From Echinometra lucunter (Eukaryota > Echinodermata > Echinoidea > Camarodonta > Echinometridae), in NCBI GenBank assembly GCA_029962745.1, contig CM057151.1, forward strand, positions 30,699,344 to 30,763,343: a stretch of 64,000 nucleotides of DNA, read 5' to 3'. The notes below the pieces were generated by a model that was not told the DNA's origin, ran no database searches, and saw only the letters and a list, made by a program, of their open reading frames with translations. The translations under genes and the position numbers were made by a program. This document shows, one piece after another, positions 1 to 10,028 of this stretch. The stretch's first letter is position 1. Each line of letters starts with the position of its first letter.

Positions 1-1227
1 TCATGATTAAGCCCAAAAATTACTGGTTTGAGCTAATTTCTGTTATAATCTCGGTTCTAACGTTAGATTAAAGTTAATTTGTAAGTTATAACGTTAGCAC
101 TTTTTAGCTTGTTAGACCTCCTAACGTTAGGCCTAGTGAAAAATTAGGCATTAATTAAATATTATCGTGACATAAGTAGATTCTTACCAGCATTTGTACA
201 GCAGCGCTTCATTCAGTCACATGCAATGGTTGCCTCATTTCCCCTCCATTCACTTTGTACACAAGTGCGCACGTGCAAACGAAAGAGAGGTTATCTAAAC
301 CACACTATAGCCGAAAATTACGACAGACGAATGTCAATAAGTTACAGTAGCTCTATAATTGAGACCCTATTTTCAAGTCAAGGCTCAATGTCAATGCCAG
401 TATTCAGAAAAATGAAGGGATCCTCAACAAGTCTTAAAGCTACACACGTGTAAGAAGGGAATTCATACAAATCTAAATTTTTTATAGTAATTGGTGTGAA
501 TTTTACCCAAATTTCTAACTAGATCTAATCATATTACAAGGAATAATTATATATTGAAATTACTGATTCTTTTTTTAATTTTTGGCAAACATTGATGATA
601 TTCTCATTGCTCGGTCACATGGTGCATTGAATGCGTCGCATTGCACATATTTGCAGGGTGCATAGCTATATAACACTAACAATGCTGATATTAATACTAA
701 AGATTATGGAGGCTTTGATTTGGGGAATATTCCTTGTCAAGTTGTCACTTATCTTGGTAGAGACTGCTTCGTGAACCATGCAGTGGACAACTTGTCAACT
801 GACATTAGCAGTGAGTTAGTTAAGAAATAAGACTTGTGACAGTTTGAGAAACAGACCCCTGATGCCTAGGTTGTGTAAAACCACAGAACATTTACATTGT
901 CATTTTCAAGATAATTCCAGCAAAACTCGCTCACATACATGTATATGCAAGCTGATCTACATGTGCAGGTATTAGGCCATCCTCACACACCATATTTCTG
1001 TACTGCAATACTGCCAAAAATAGGCAATTTATGTCCATTCCGGGTTTCTTGGTAGAGTTTTGAGTTAAAGTAGTAAGTTCAAGAATATTTCAGTGTGCAT
1101 TAATTTGAACAATTTAAACTAAGCTGATGAAGCTATGTAGAAGTAGTACGATTTCATTCTATTTGCAGTATGGAAGTCCTGTGCTTCAACATTTTGGAAG
1201 TTAACTTAAAAGATGTTTGGTAATGCA

Positions 1228-1347
1228 GAATTGGAGAATAGCATTGAGTACACGCATACCTAAGCTTCTCGACATGCACTTATTACTCTGATGAGTGCAT
1301 GTCGAAAAGCTTAAAGTATGTGTGTTTTAAACCCTGTTCTCCAATTT
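1228..1347. repeat. Foldback (inverted repeat) element
   Basis: The two arms, about 1228-1280 and 1293-1347, are reverse complements with a few mismatches. The inner part pairs CTCGACATGCACT with AGTGCATGTCGA and the outer part pairs TTGGAGAAT with GTTCTCCAA. The loop is about 12 bases. It is too imperfect to be a recent duplication. Confidence 0.75.
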
Positions 1348-1476
1348 TGGAAGTTGTACATTTTTTATAACATTTGCCCGTAAAGCCAAGTTTACTTCAT
1401 ATCAAATATCAAGTCATACTTCTGAAATATTCATATTTCAGTGCCCTGCCCCCTGTTCTCTTGTTGTCTGACTCTC

Positions 1477-1836
1477 AAGGTGCTTTCACATATGATGCAA
1501 CAGTGTGGTAACACGCTGTGTCACCACACTTTTCTGTGTACAAGCCTATGGAGTATAGGGCGACAAAAAAATGTCGCCGAGGCAGGACACACTTTTGTTT
1601 GCTGCCTAGATACACAAAAAATGCGCACCAATCAAATTTCTAGAAGTTAGCGCAAAAATTGTTGCCATGAGATTGCTTGCGCAAGTTTTGACAATATGCT
1701 CTCTTATTTAGAGTTGACGTGTTAATGCGCGTTCATTAGCATATGTGGTGACACAAAGTCCCATCATGTGTGAAGACAAAACAGTGCGGCGCCACAGTGT
1801 GTTACCACACTGTTGCATCATGTGTGAAAGCACCTT
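1477..1836. mobile_element. MITE-like element with about 45-bp TIRs (family A)
   Basis: The left end AAGGTGCTTTCACATATGAT recurs as reverse complement at the right end (ATGTGTGAAAGCACCTT), with about 45 bases of pairing. Interior motifs (GTTAATGCGCGTT and the following ATTAgCATAwGTGG) are shared with the elements at 6936-7242 and, more weakly, 17708-17963. No transposase frame is present, so it is a non-autonomous DNA element. Confidence 0.75.
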
Positions 1837-1943
1837 CATTGTACCAGTATGTATCAGGACTTGCACAAAGCAGTATGTGAGCCACTGTACCAGCAAGTTC
1901 AGGAAATTAGGAAGGACTTATCTGTCTTTTATTTTGTTTGCAG

Positions 1944-2033
1944 GTACGACTTCAAACACAACCCACTGGTCCAGGAGTCAGTCCTATATACAAAGGAACG
2001 TTTGACTGTGCAGCAAAAATTGTCAGACATGAG
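1944..2033 (+). CDS. SLC25A20: SLC25A20 exon 2
   Basis: A TTTGTTTGCAG acceptor precedes it and GTTAGT follows. Thirty codons in phase 0 read [20 protein letters not shown] and on to IVRHE. This matches the matrix loop and amphipathic helix of carrier repeat 1. Confidence 0.93.
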
Positions 2034-5000
2034 GTTAGTATAGAGATAAATTTCAGTGTGTGTCGCAGGACAGGTTAGAAATTCAACTCACAGGTTCAAT
2101 TCACCCACTTTGGCGTCATTTTGACGTCAAAGTGGGTACCCAGTTGAAACCGGGACACAGCTGGGGGGTCAAAAATATCCTGAAATCTTACCACATTTGG
2201 GGGTTTCCTTGGCAACACGACTTTTAACAAAAAATTTAGGCAGATGATTTTCTGCTGATGAAATCGTGCTCTTTTAAATGAACTAACATTGTTTCAGCAT
2301 TGGGTACCCCCTTTAAGACTGACTTAGAATTATATAAGTGATCTTATAGAAAAGGAGATTTCTTAGTTATGTTAGAAAAAAAAATTGTGTAACAAGGTCA
2401 CAAGCTTATGTCCGATAATACATACGAAGCTGTGACAGTTTTATAGGATGTTGTGATGTGTGTCACATTACAAAGTGAAAATGAATGAAAGAAAATGTTT
2501 CTATTTTGCTTGAATTGAAAGAGTCAGCTTGTTTTAGTGATAAAAGAAATTTACGGAGGAAGGAGGATGCTTTGTTTCCTAATTTCAAGTTGCAAACATA
2601 TGCCCTTCATGGTAACTGATGTATTCCTTGTTTTCTTTATCACTCGTCTTCATTCAGGGCTTCAGGGGGTTGTACAAGGGCATGTTTGCCCCAATCCTGG
2701 GAGTCACTCCAATGTATGCAGTCTGTTTCTTAGGTTATAGTGTAGGCAAAAGTCTTCAAACAGCCAGGCTTCCAAATGGAGAATTTGCGTAAGTATAATG
2801 TATGTACACATGTACCAAATGCATTAGGGAAGTTTATTTGCTCTGTTGAATTTCCATTGATTTTTATTAAAGTTTGAAGTGGATGCATTACTGCATTAAC
2901 AATTGAACATAGATTTTGTAATTTGTAAGCTTTAATAGTGAAAAAATTCAGTCTCATATCATATCAGATGATAAGTGCTTCGTTTTTGGCAGTAAATATT
3001 GTTCTTTTCTACTTGGACTGGTTATTTCATTGTAGGTAAAGTCCTTTCCTCTAAATGAATTTTTTGTTACCTCATGGATCAGCATACTATTTGGGTTTGC
3101 GGTAGATCTCAACATATTAAATTGAAAGAAAATCATTGATTCTTTATTGTCTTTGATTACACTTTCCTAGCCTCTCAGTTTCCTTTGCTCTCCTTTCCCC
3201 CTCACTTCAGAAGCCGCAGAGCATTTTTTATAGTGGGGGCTGAGCATACAAACCAGGATAATCATTTCCGCATTATTGTACAGAGGCCAACATGTCTACT
3301 CAAAAAAGTAGACTCAGCCCCCCCCCCTCCCCGGTTCCGCGTTCCTGCACTTTATCTTGCTTTGTCATGTAATTTTTAATCTGTTCCATTCGCTATCCCT
3401 CTGTCTTGTAATGATCTTTCTGTTCCTTTCTCACACTCTTTTGTTGCACTCATCCATCTTTATGCCTGTCTTTTCTCCGCAGTCCTGACCAACTCTTTAT
3501 GGCAGGCATGTTATCAGGAGTATTCACAACAGCTATCATGGCTCCTGGTGAACGCATAAAGTGTTTATTACAGGTAAGTTAAAAACTTCTGTTTCGACTT
3601 GTTTCCTACATCATTTGATCATTCTAGATATACATCCCATGTAATAAGACTTTGATGATAATGTTGTATGTTTGAATTTTATGGTAAACATGAAAGATCA
3701 CATCATGAGTTTTGATTAACTTCATCTAATTTAAAGTCGTTATTCTTAGACCCACCCCCAGAAAAGATACCCTACAATAAAACAGCAGAAAAAAACACAA
3801 AAACATAACAATTAAACAAAAATACAATTTACAAACTTGGAAAATCACTGCATGTTTAATCACTGTTCTTCTAAAGGAATGTTGATTCACCATATTTAGC
3901 CAGAAGATTTTAATCAATTTTGATTTTGATTTGGTCATGTTTAGATTCAGGCAGCATCTGCTGGTCAAGCCAAATATGCTGGGCCTCTGGACTGTGCCAA
4001 GCAGATCTACAGAGAAGCCGGTCTCTTCAGGGGTCTTTACAAGGGCACCATGGCCACTCTTCTTAGAGGTAAACTTGTCGGGTTGTAGGACTTATGCTAT
4101 GGGCACATTTGCCTTGTCGTCAGTAATTACATTGACCAAATTAGTATTAAACCTGAACCAACCTTGTACCAAAAACTAAAACTAAAACTAACCCTTAACC
4201 CCGACCCCCCCTGACCCTAGGCCCATTACCTTAAACCTAATTGCAACCTTTACCCCTATATCATTGACACAGTGAAGTCCTGAACAATTATTTCCTTAGC
4301 ATAGGCCCAAAGCACCCAGTGTTCATATTATGTTTTTGCACTGTAAGGATTCCAGTATGTCGTAGAATTCATTCGAAAGGGACTGGTCCAGATAAATATT
4401 TGCTCATACTTCTTAATAAGGGGCCAAACAAGGATTGTTCTTTGAAGGGTACTTGACTAAGGTAGATATTGTATTTTATATTCTTTCCACATACTAAGAA
4501 TCTTGCTGTAGGATTGGTCAAAAGTTTATCACGTGATAAAATGTAGTTTTGCCCATCAATCAACCAAGAAGAAAAGTTGATGCACTGGATGGTGATAGTA
4601 CATTTGTGTTTCACTGATCTCTTCAGTCCATTGAGTCACAATACGTTATCAATGTTGATTTATCAGTATGCCTCCGCCCACCGAAGGTGAGTGCCAGAGG
4701 CACTATGTTTTCGCGTTGTCCGTCCGTCCTTCCCGTTTTTTGTTCTCGTGATAACTTAAAAATCATTTGGTGGATCAACTTCGGACTTGGCTCGTGTATG
4801 CATTCGGGAGGGAGATTGATCTGAGTAGATTTTGGGGTCATGAGGTTAAAGGTCAAAGGGCATAGAGGTCATTATATACATGAAAATGGCGCATTCTTGT
4901 GATAACTTAAGAACCGTTTGACAGATCCACTTCAATCTTGGGTCATGTATGCATATGGTAGGACAATGATCTTATTAGATTTGGGGGTCACAAGGTAAAT

Positions 5001-8000
5001 GGTCAAAGGACATAGATGTCATTGCATACATGAAAATTGCTTGTTCTCGTGATAACATAAGAACCATTTGACAGATCAACTTCAAACGTGGCTGACACGT
5101 TGTCATTTAAATAGAACCATTTTTCCCAGTTTTGTGCTCTAAATGTATCCCAAGACATTTCCCATAATTAAGAGTGATATATTTCTTATCTGGCAAGGGT
5201 GAAGGCATAAACTTTGACTGCACATGTTCAAGGATTCATCTAGTTTAGTTTTTCCACCAATGTGATATTGCCACCACAAGAGCTGATAAAACATTTTACA
5301 GACAGTGTCAAAATTAATACATAACAGAGAATGTTTTTAAGTCCTTGGTTTAAAGTTATCTAGTTCAGACTCCTTATATTTACATTTTTAGTTATATTAT
5401 CATGTTTTATACACGAACATTTGTTAAATGATTATTTTCTAAGTCTAATTCCCACTGTAATAGGAATTCCACCTACCGCAAATATGGTATTCAAAAGTAG
5501 AGGGCGATATTTCCCACACACAGCGTAGACAAATGCAGTTCGGGTTTCGATGCAAACATAATGGGTCGAGTCTTAACAAGTCCCATAAAAATTATAGTTT
5601 TTGAGCATAGAAAATGCAAGCAACAAATTCTGGTGCAACCTGCATAGATCTGATAAAATTATGAGGAGAGTTTATGAAACCTGAACAAATATTTTCATCA
5701 AATGAGGGATTTCTTAACCTGGCAGTGCATTTTCTATGGAAGCCGGAAGAAATCTTTCAAATTGTCGGTACTGGATTTGTATCTACGCATGTGCTGACCT
5801 GCGGGGTATGCGGGAAATGTCGCCCTCTACTGTTGAATCTCATATTTGCAGTGGGGAGAACTACCAGAGTACATGTATAATGCCATAGTAAAGTAAATGA
5901 AACAATAAAATTGGGGATACTACATGCATGAGTAGATCAAGATCTACTAGCTATATGAAAGAGAAGACAAACTTGGTGCATTATTCCAATTTTTTTCTTT
6001 TTTTTTTTTCTTTTTTTTTCACTCTGCCAGATGTTCCTGCTTCAGGTACATACTTCATGACATATGAACTTCTCAAGAAAGCTCTTACACCTGAAGGTCA
6101 AAAGTAAGTAAACTACATGAGCCTGGAAATTTTCACATGGAGTCATTGTTCCTTCACATAATGATGACTCCTTTATCTGTAGACAACCCTTGATAACATG
6201 CCAGACTAGTTCCCTGGACAAATTATCACCAAGTTGTTTATACCACAGAATTTTCGGTTGCATCATGCATTAATCATTCATTGTCACTGTCTGTGTTGAC
6301 TCAGATACAGGAAATGTTTCGCACAACCGAAGTTGCACAACTGTAGTGGCTTGATACAAGTAGACTATCCAGGGATGATTAACTTAACCTGTAGCAGTAC
6401 AGTGTCTCCTTTGAGTGACACTTTGCAGTATGTTTTGATGATAATGATAACAACGGTTTCATATGAGCGCTTTAACAGTATAAACTGACCAGAGCGCTTA
6501 CAGTATTTTGATCTAGAATACTAGGAATTACACATACATGAGCAGAAAGAGAAAAATTCTCTGAAAATTTTGAGTTCATTTCCAGTTCCGTATGTTGTGT
6601 TGTTCTGGAATGAGAGTGATTTAATTGCAACTAATCATTCAATCCCTATATTGGCAACATAGAAAATGATGATGTGCAGATTGGTAATTTTGCTCTTATA
6701 TTTTACCATTTGTATTCACATTGGTTCATTTGATAAGCATTTTGCAAGCAAGCTGTTCAGTAGTGGAGAAAAGGAATAGTTGTTGCCAATTTGAAGAGGG
6801 GAATCAGATTGATTTAGCTCTTTAAAAAACTGTGTGCTGCTATGTGTATGCCGTTGAATACGGTCTATGAGAAAACATGGCAATGTAGAATACTGGCTTT
6901 ATTTCTCTCGTGTTAAGTGAATTCGTTATGGACATTTAAAGCTTGTTCAGATATGACGCGACAAACTCCGGCAACATTTTTAGTATACAAGTCAGTGGAC
7001 AGCAACAAAAGAATTTACGGAGGCAGGAGACTTTTTTTTTTTGCTGTTGACCATTCAAATTCTTGAAAAGTGAGCACAAAATATGATGTCAACTTTTGAC
7101 AACTTTGGCAAAAATCTCTTTTATTTGAGCGTTGATGTGTTAATGCGCGTTTATTAACATAAGTGGGGTGGTTTGTCGTGCCATATCTGAACACTTAAAA
7201 TGTTGCGGGGGTTTGTAGCGCCATATCTGAACAAGCCTTTAAAAAACATTTTTAATGTAATTTCTTTCAATACAGAACCAGTGATCTGAGTGTTTTACGT
7301 GTGTTATTTGCCGGTGGCATGGCAGGCGTGTTTAACTGGATGGTTGCAATTGCTCCTGACACACTCAAGTCAAGATTACAAACGGGTAAATAATTGCTAG
7401 TCCAATAATATTACTTCGTATCAATATTTTTTAGCATTCAAGTCCCTTTATACTGCATGTTGCCTAGAATATAATTTCATAAGCACTTTACAAGCATTTT
7501 AGTTGAACAAGAAAGAAAAGAGAAAATTTAGAAGGTTTCATTAATCAGAACATATTAAAGACTGTTATCTAGGAAATTCTTTGACCCTGCCCCCACCCCC
7601 TTCTCGATTTCATTAAAGTATGTGAGATGAACATCCCAACTGGTCTTCTCAGTTCTTCTGTGCGTAGAGTTTTGATGATAATCTGACTTAGCCCTGCAAT
7701 CATTTACATGTAAATGTACACTAAACAACTGAGATTTGATCCTTTATCAATAAATTGGTAGATATTAGACAAATAGTTACAAAGTACAGAGTGATATCAA
7801 CCATCAAGGACCGTTAAGATCCTTCGTTTCAGTTAGATTTATTAATGGTCTGTTTCTGTTAGATATTTAAAGGGGTCCATTAACTTTGTGGAGGCTTAAT
7901 TTAATAAATTGTTGAATTTTGATGTCTGTGTTGTATAAATATGTTCAGAAAGATAGATAAACAGTCATGAATATAAAGGTTTTGAAATAAATTACATGTT

Positions 8001-9472
8001 ATTATCAATATATTTATCACTGAATTCCGCCATCGGCAAAACCAACCTGGGTATGCTTTTGTCTAACACAGCAGTCTGTGGGGCAAAAAACGGTCAGTCA
8101 TTTCCAGTCACTTGTATAAAGTCACTTTTTGTGAAGCGCATGATAATGCTTTTAAAGTGTATTTTTCAGGGCTTCATATTTACACAATTTTATGTACACT
8201 GATAATGCATAGGGCCATGCAGCTAAGATTTTTAAAGGTTTGTCAATGGTTTTAAGGCTTATGCATGTGAATGTCATATGAACCCCTTTTTAAAAGAGTG
8301 TATGGTATTATGATTTACTAATCAAGAATGTATGAATTGTGTTCTTATTTGACCAGCTCCCGAGGGCACTTATCCCAATGGTGTTAGAAGTGTGTTTGCA
8401 GAACTAATGAAGAAAGAAGGTCCAGGTGCTCTCTTTAAAGGTCTTTCACCAGTCATGATTAGAGCCTTCCCAGCCAATGCAGTGAGTATATATGAAGAGT
8501 TTAGATGCAAAAACAATTTTTGAAAATTTTAAAGGGAGTTCACTGTCATATAGTACAAAATAATACTTTTCAAATGATATATTGCCCATTACATATAAAG
8601 GGATATTTATAAAGTTATGGTCAAAAGTAGCATAAATTTTCTTTTTTTCTTTATTTTTCTTGATCTTTAATTGCAAATATGTCAATTTGACAAAAATGGA
8701 TATATCGGTTTTTGCATTCAAACTCTTCATATGTAGATAACAGTAATGACTATAAAGAAGCTGATAACAAGCATAGCGGGGTATTTGAGTCGATATATTG
8801 GCAATTTCCTGAAAGCCTTTAGGTTTGACAAAACTGCTTTTATACTAAATCCAAATAAATTTCATGTTCTTTGTCAGCCTTAGGCAGCAGTCTATTGAGT
8901 TCATAAATACAGTGGAACCTCATTATAAAGAACACTGTTATAACAAACTCGTTATAACAAGGAAAATTTGTTGGTCCCACTTTTTTGTATTTTATTTTTT
9001 TTAGCCCTGATATAACAAGATTTCGGTATAAAGAGGCAATTTCCCTGGTTCCAAAGAGTTTGTTATAATGATGTTTGCCTGTACATTCCCCAAAACGGCA
9101 CTATCCTCCCTAACTTTGACTAGTTGCCAATAAATAATGAGGTCATGCATTTCTTTTGACATGAGTTAATGCCAGTAGATGTTAAACTTGGAATATTTCA
9201 TGTCTTAGTCTATTTTGTACGTTCTTATTCTGAAGAATGCATGCCTTGTAACAAATTTCAATTCTGATTATCTCTTTCTCTCACCCCCTCCCACACTCTC
9301 TCTTTCTCTCACCCCCACTCTCTCTCTCTCTCTCACCCCCATCTCTCTCTCTCTCAACCCCTCTCACCCCCTCCTACACTCTCTCTTTCTATCACCCCAT
9401 GTCTTTCTCTCACCCAATTTCTCTCTCTCACCCCCACTCTCTTTCTCTCACCCCCTCCCCTCCCCCCCCCCC

Positions 9473-9503
<31 letters not shown>

Positions 9504-9567
9504 TCTACAGGCATGTTTCTGTGGGTTTGAGCTTGCCATGAAGTTCCTGACATGGGTAGGAATGTAG
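1944..9567 (+). CDS. SLC25A20: Mitochondrial carnitine/acylcarnitine carrier, exons 2-9 (5' partial gene)
   Basis: This carrier of the mitochondrial inner membrane exchanges cytosolic acylcarnitine for matrix carnitine, so that long-chain fatty acids can be beta-oxidised. Eight exons (1944-2033, 2658-2788, 3483-3573, 3945-4068, 6031-6103, 7276-7385, 8357-8481, 9511-9567) join in frame with GT-AG introns to give 266 residues and a stop. The reading aligns along its whole length with vertebrate SLC25A20 (about 300 aa). Carrier signatures are visible for repeat 2 (APGERIK) and repeat 3 ([10 protein letters not shown]). The repeat 1 signature PxDxxK falls in exon 1, upstream of the window. The first visible exon opens at VRLQTQ, which follows that motif in the family. 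Human SLC25A20 has nine coding exons, so only exon 1 should be missing. The family assignment is very secure; orthology rests on alignment recalled from memory. Confidence 0.95.
2102..2316. repeat. Dispersed repeat, copy A
   Basis: This stretch recurs in the same orientation at 48634-48836 with high similarity, including CTGAAATCTTACCACATTTG, GGCAGATGATTTTCTGCT and GTTTCAGCATTGGGTACCCC. It opens with a TGACGTCA-centred palindrome. It lies in the intron before SLC25A20 exon 3. Its class is not recognised. Confidence 0.8.
2658..2788 (+). CDS. SLC25A20: SLC25A20 exon 3
   Basis: The exon is bounded by CATTCAG and GTAAGT. It reads [20 protein letters not shown] and continues through the second transmembrane helix to PNGEF. 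It ends after two bases of an alanine codon that the next exon completes. GLYKGM is the conserved carrier motif. Confidence 0.94.
3483..3573 (+). CDS. SLC25A20: SLC25A20 exon 4
   Basis: The exon is bounded by CTCCGCAG and GTAAGT. It completes the split alanine codon and reads [20 protein letters not shown], then [10 protein letters not shown]. This is transmembrane helix 3 with the repeat 2 signature PGERIK. Confidence 0.95.
3945..4068 (+). CDS. SLC25A20: SLC25A20 exon 5
   Basis: The exon is bounded by TTTAG and GTAAAC. It reads [20 protein letters not shown], then [20 protein letters not shown]. It ends one base into the aspartate codon of the conserved DVPASG motif. The match to the family is close. 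Confidence 0.95.
4130..4260. repeat. Degenerate C-rich simple repeat (AACTAAAACTAACCC-like)
   Basis: A low-complexity run of AAACTAAAACTAACCC and CCCTGACCCTAG-like units lies in intron 5. It loosely recalls telomeric TTAGGG on the opposite strand but is too degenerate to be called a telomere remnant. Confidence 0.5.
4666..5100. repeat. Tandem repeat of about 150-bp units, three copies
   Basis: Units begin near 4741, 4893 and 5044 with TTCTyGTGATAACwTAArAA and continue with a 'gaacc(g/a)tttgacagatc(c/a)acttc' block. Each is about 150 bases long and diverged by 10-20%. The leading flank carries GTCCGTCCGTCC. This is a familiar kind of repeat in marine invertebrates. It sits within intron 5 of SLC25A20. 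Confidence 0.75.
5478..5849. mobile_element. MITE-like element with about 38-bp TIRs
   Basis: The left arm 5478-5516 (GCAAATATGG then AGTAGAGGGCGATATTTCCC) pairs with the right arm 5812-5849 (GGGAAATGTCGCCCTCTACT). The interior shows no protein similarity, and the 68-residue frame at its right end is spurious. It lies in intron 5. Confidence 0.75.
6031..6103 (+). CDS. SLC25A20: SLC25A20 exon 6
   Basis: A pure T/C tract ending TGCCAG precedes it and GTAAGT follows. It reads [20 protein letters not shown], then PEGQ, with split codons at both ends. This is transmembrane helix 4 of the carrier. Confidence 0.94.
6936..7242. mobile_element. MITE-like element, family A, next to SLC25A20 exon 7
   Basis: The left end is TTAAAGCTTGTTCAGATATG and the right end its reverse complement CATATCTGAACAAGCCTTTA. 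The right terminus is partly duplicated (CCATATCTGAACACTT then CCATATCTGAACAAGC). The interior shares TGTTAATGCGCGTTTATTAA with the element at 1477-1836. The right end is about 33 bases from the exon 7 acceptor, so it may supply the branch site. Confidence 0.8.
7276..7385 (+). CDS. SLC25A20: SLC25A20 exon 7
   Basis: The acceptor is TTCAATACAG and the donor GTAAAT. It reads [20 protein letters not shown], then [16 protein letters not shown]. This holds transmembrane helix 5 and the repeat 3 signature. A TIR element (6936-7242) ends only about 33 bases upstream. Confidence 0.95.
7868..8245 (+). repeat. Dispersed repeat, inverted partner of 35085-35445
   Basis: Segments such as AAACCAACCTGGGTATG, TTTTCAGGGCTTCA and AGGGCCATGCAGCT recur on the opposite strand at 35085-35445, in the same order over about 370 bases. 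No coding capacity is seen. It lies in intron 7 of SLC25A20, and its partner lies in a CACNA2D intron. Confidence 0.8.
8357..8481 (+). CDS. SLC25A20: SLC25A20 exon 8
   Basis: The exon is bounded by TGACCAG and GTGAGT. It reads [20 protein letters not shown], then [20 protein letters not shown] and [21 protein letters not shown] is the conserved end of repeat 3. Confidence 0.95.
8908..9083. mobile_element. Pogo/Tigger-like MITE, copy 1
   Basis: The ends are TACAGTGGAACCTCATTATA and, as reverse complement, TACAGGCAAACATCATTATA, about 175 bases apart. The ends begin with TA, the usual target of pogo/mariner elements. It closely resembles 9846-10028. Confidence 0.75.
9274..9508. repeat. CT-rich microsatellite serving as the exon 9 acceptor tract
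   Basis: About 235 bases of CTCTCTCT mixed with CACCCCC, plus a run of at least 11 C, lead straight into CTACAG before exon 9. A 108-residue frame here is a translation artefact. The tract acts as a very long polypyrimidine stretch for the terminal SLC25A20 exon. Confidence 0.9.
9511..9567 (+). CDS. SLC25A20: SLC25A20 exon 9 (terminal) and stop
   Basis: It reads [18 protein letters not shown] followed by TAG. The tail matches the conserved C-terminal transmembrane helix of the carrier. The acceptor tract is a long CT-rich simple repeat (9274-9508). Confidence 0.94.
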   Translation, partial: ACFCGFELAMKFLTWVGM

Positions 9568-9845
9568 CACCTGCTGGGTCAATCAGCAAACTCTTTGACA
9601 TGGTTCAAATGTTTTCCAGATTTCTAGGTCTGATATATTTGTATGAAACTGTTGTTTGATACCTGAATTCCAATATCCTGAATATGTGTTGTTAACGTAT
9701 GGGTGGTGGAGAGTGATGTTCAGCTTGTGTGTGATGAAATGCAAAGGAAATTTATATGAATTTGAGTATTCAAAGCTACTATCTGGCCACATAATGTGGT
9801 TAAGATAATCCCAGATTGCATTAAAATTATTGTCATCACATCTTA

Positions 9846-10028
9846 TACAGTGGAACCTTGTTATAAAGAACACTGTTATAACAAACTCTCTTACAACAAG
9901 GTAATTTTGCTAGTCCCACTTCTTTGTATTTTATTGGGTTTTTTTTAGCCCTGATATAACAAGGTTTCGATATAAAGGGGTAATTTCCTTGGTTGGGAAG
10001 AGTGTGTTATAAGGAGGTTCCCCTTGTA
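9846..10028. mobile_element. Pogo/Tigger-like MITE, copy 2
   Basis: It begins TACAGTGGAACCTTGTTATA and shares AAAGAACACTGTTATAACAA and TTAGCCCTGATATAACAAG with copy 1 (8908-9083). It lies in the presumed 3' UTR of SLC25A20. Confidence 0.75.

Larger units (their letters stand above)
1..1943. other. SLC25A20 intron 1 (presumed); no coding exon seen
   Basis: No frame here encodes the missing first carrier segment, which should end in a HPLDTxK-type motif. The stretch should therefore be intron 1, with exon 1 to the left. It holds a foldback at 1228-1347 and a TIR element at 1477-1836. The short frames here show no family similarity. Confidence 0.7.

Noticed and set aside
4130..4260. Interstitial telomere-like repeat
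   Set aside because: The units are too degenerate and mixed with CCCTGACC. No run of exact telomere repeats is present.
9215..9541. 108-residue frame
   Set aside because: It is a low-complexity Ser/Leu/Pro translation of the CT microsatellite before SLC25A20 exon 9.
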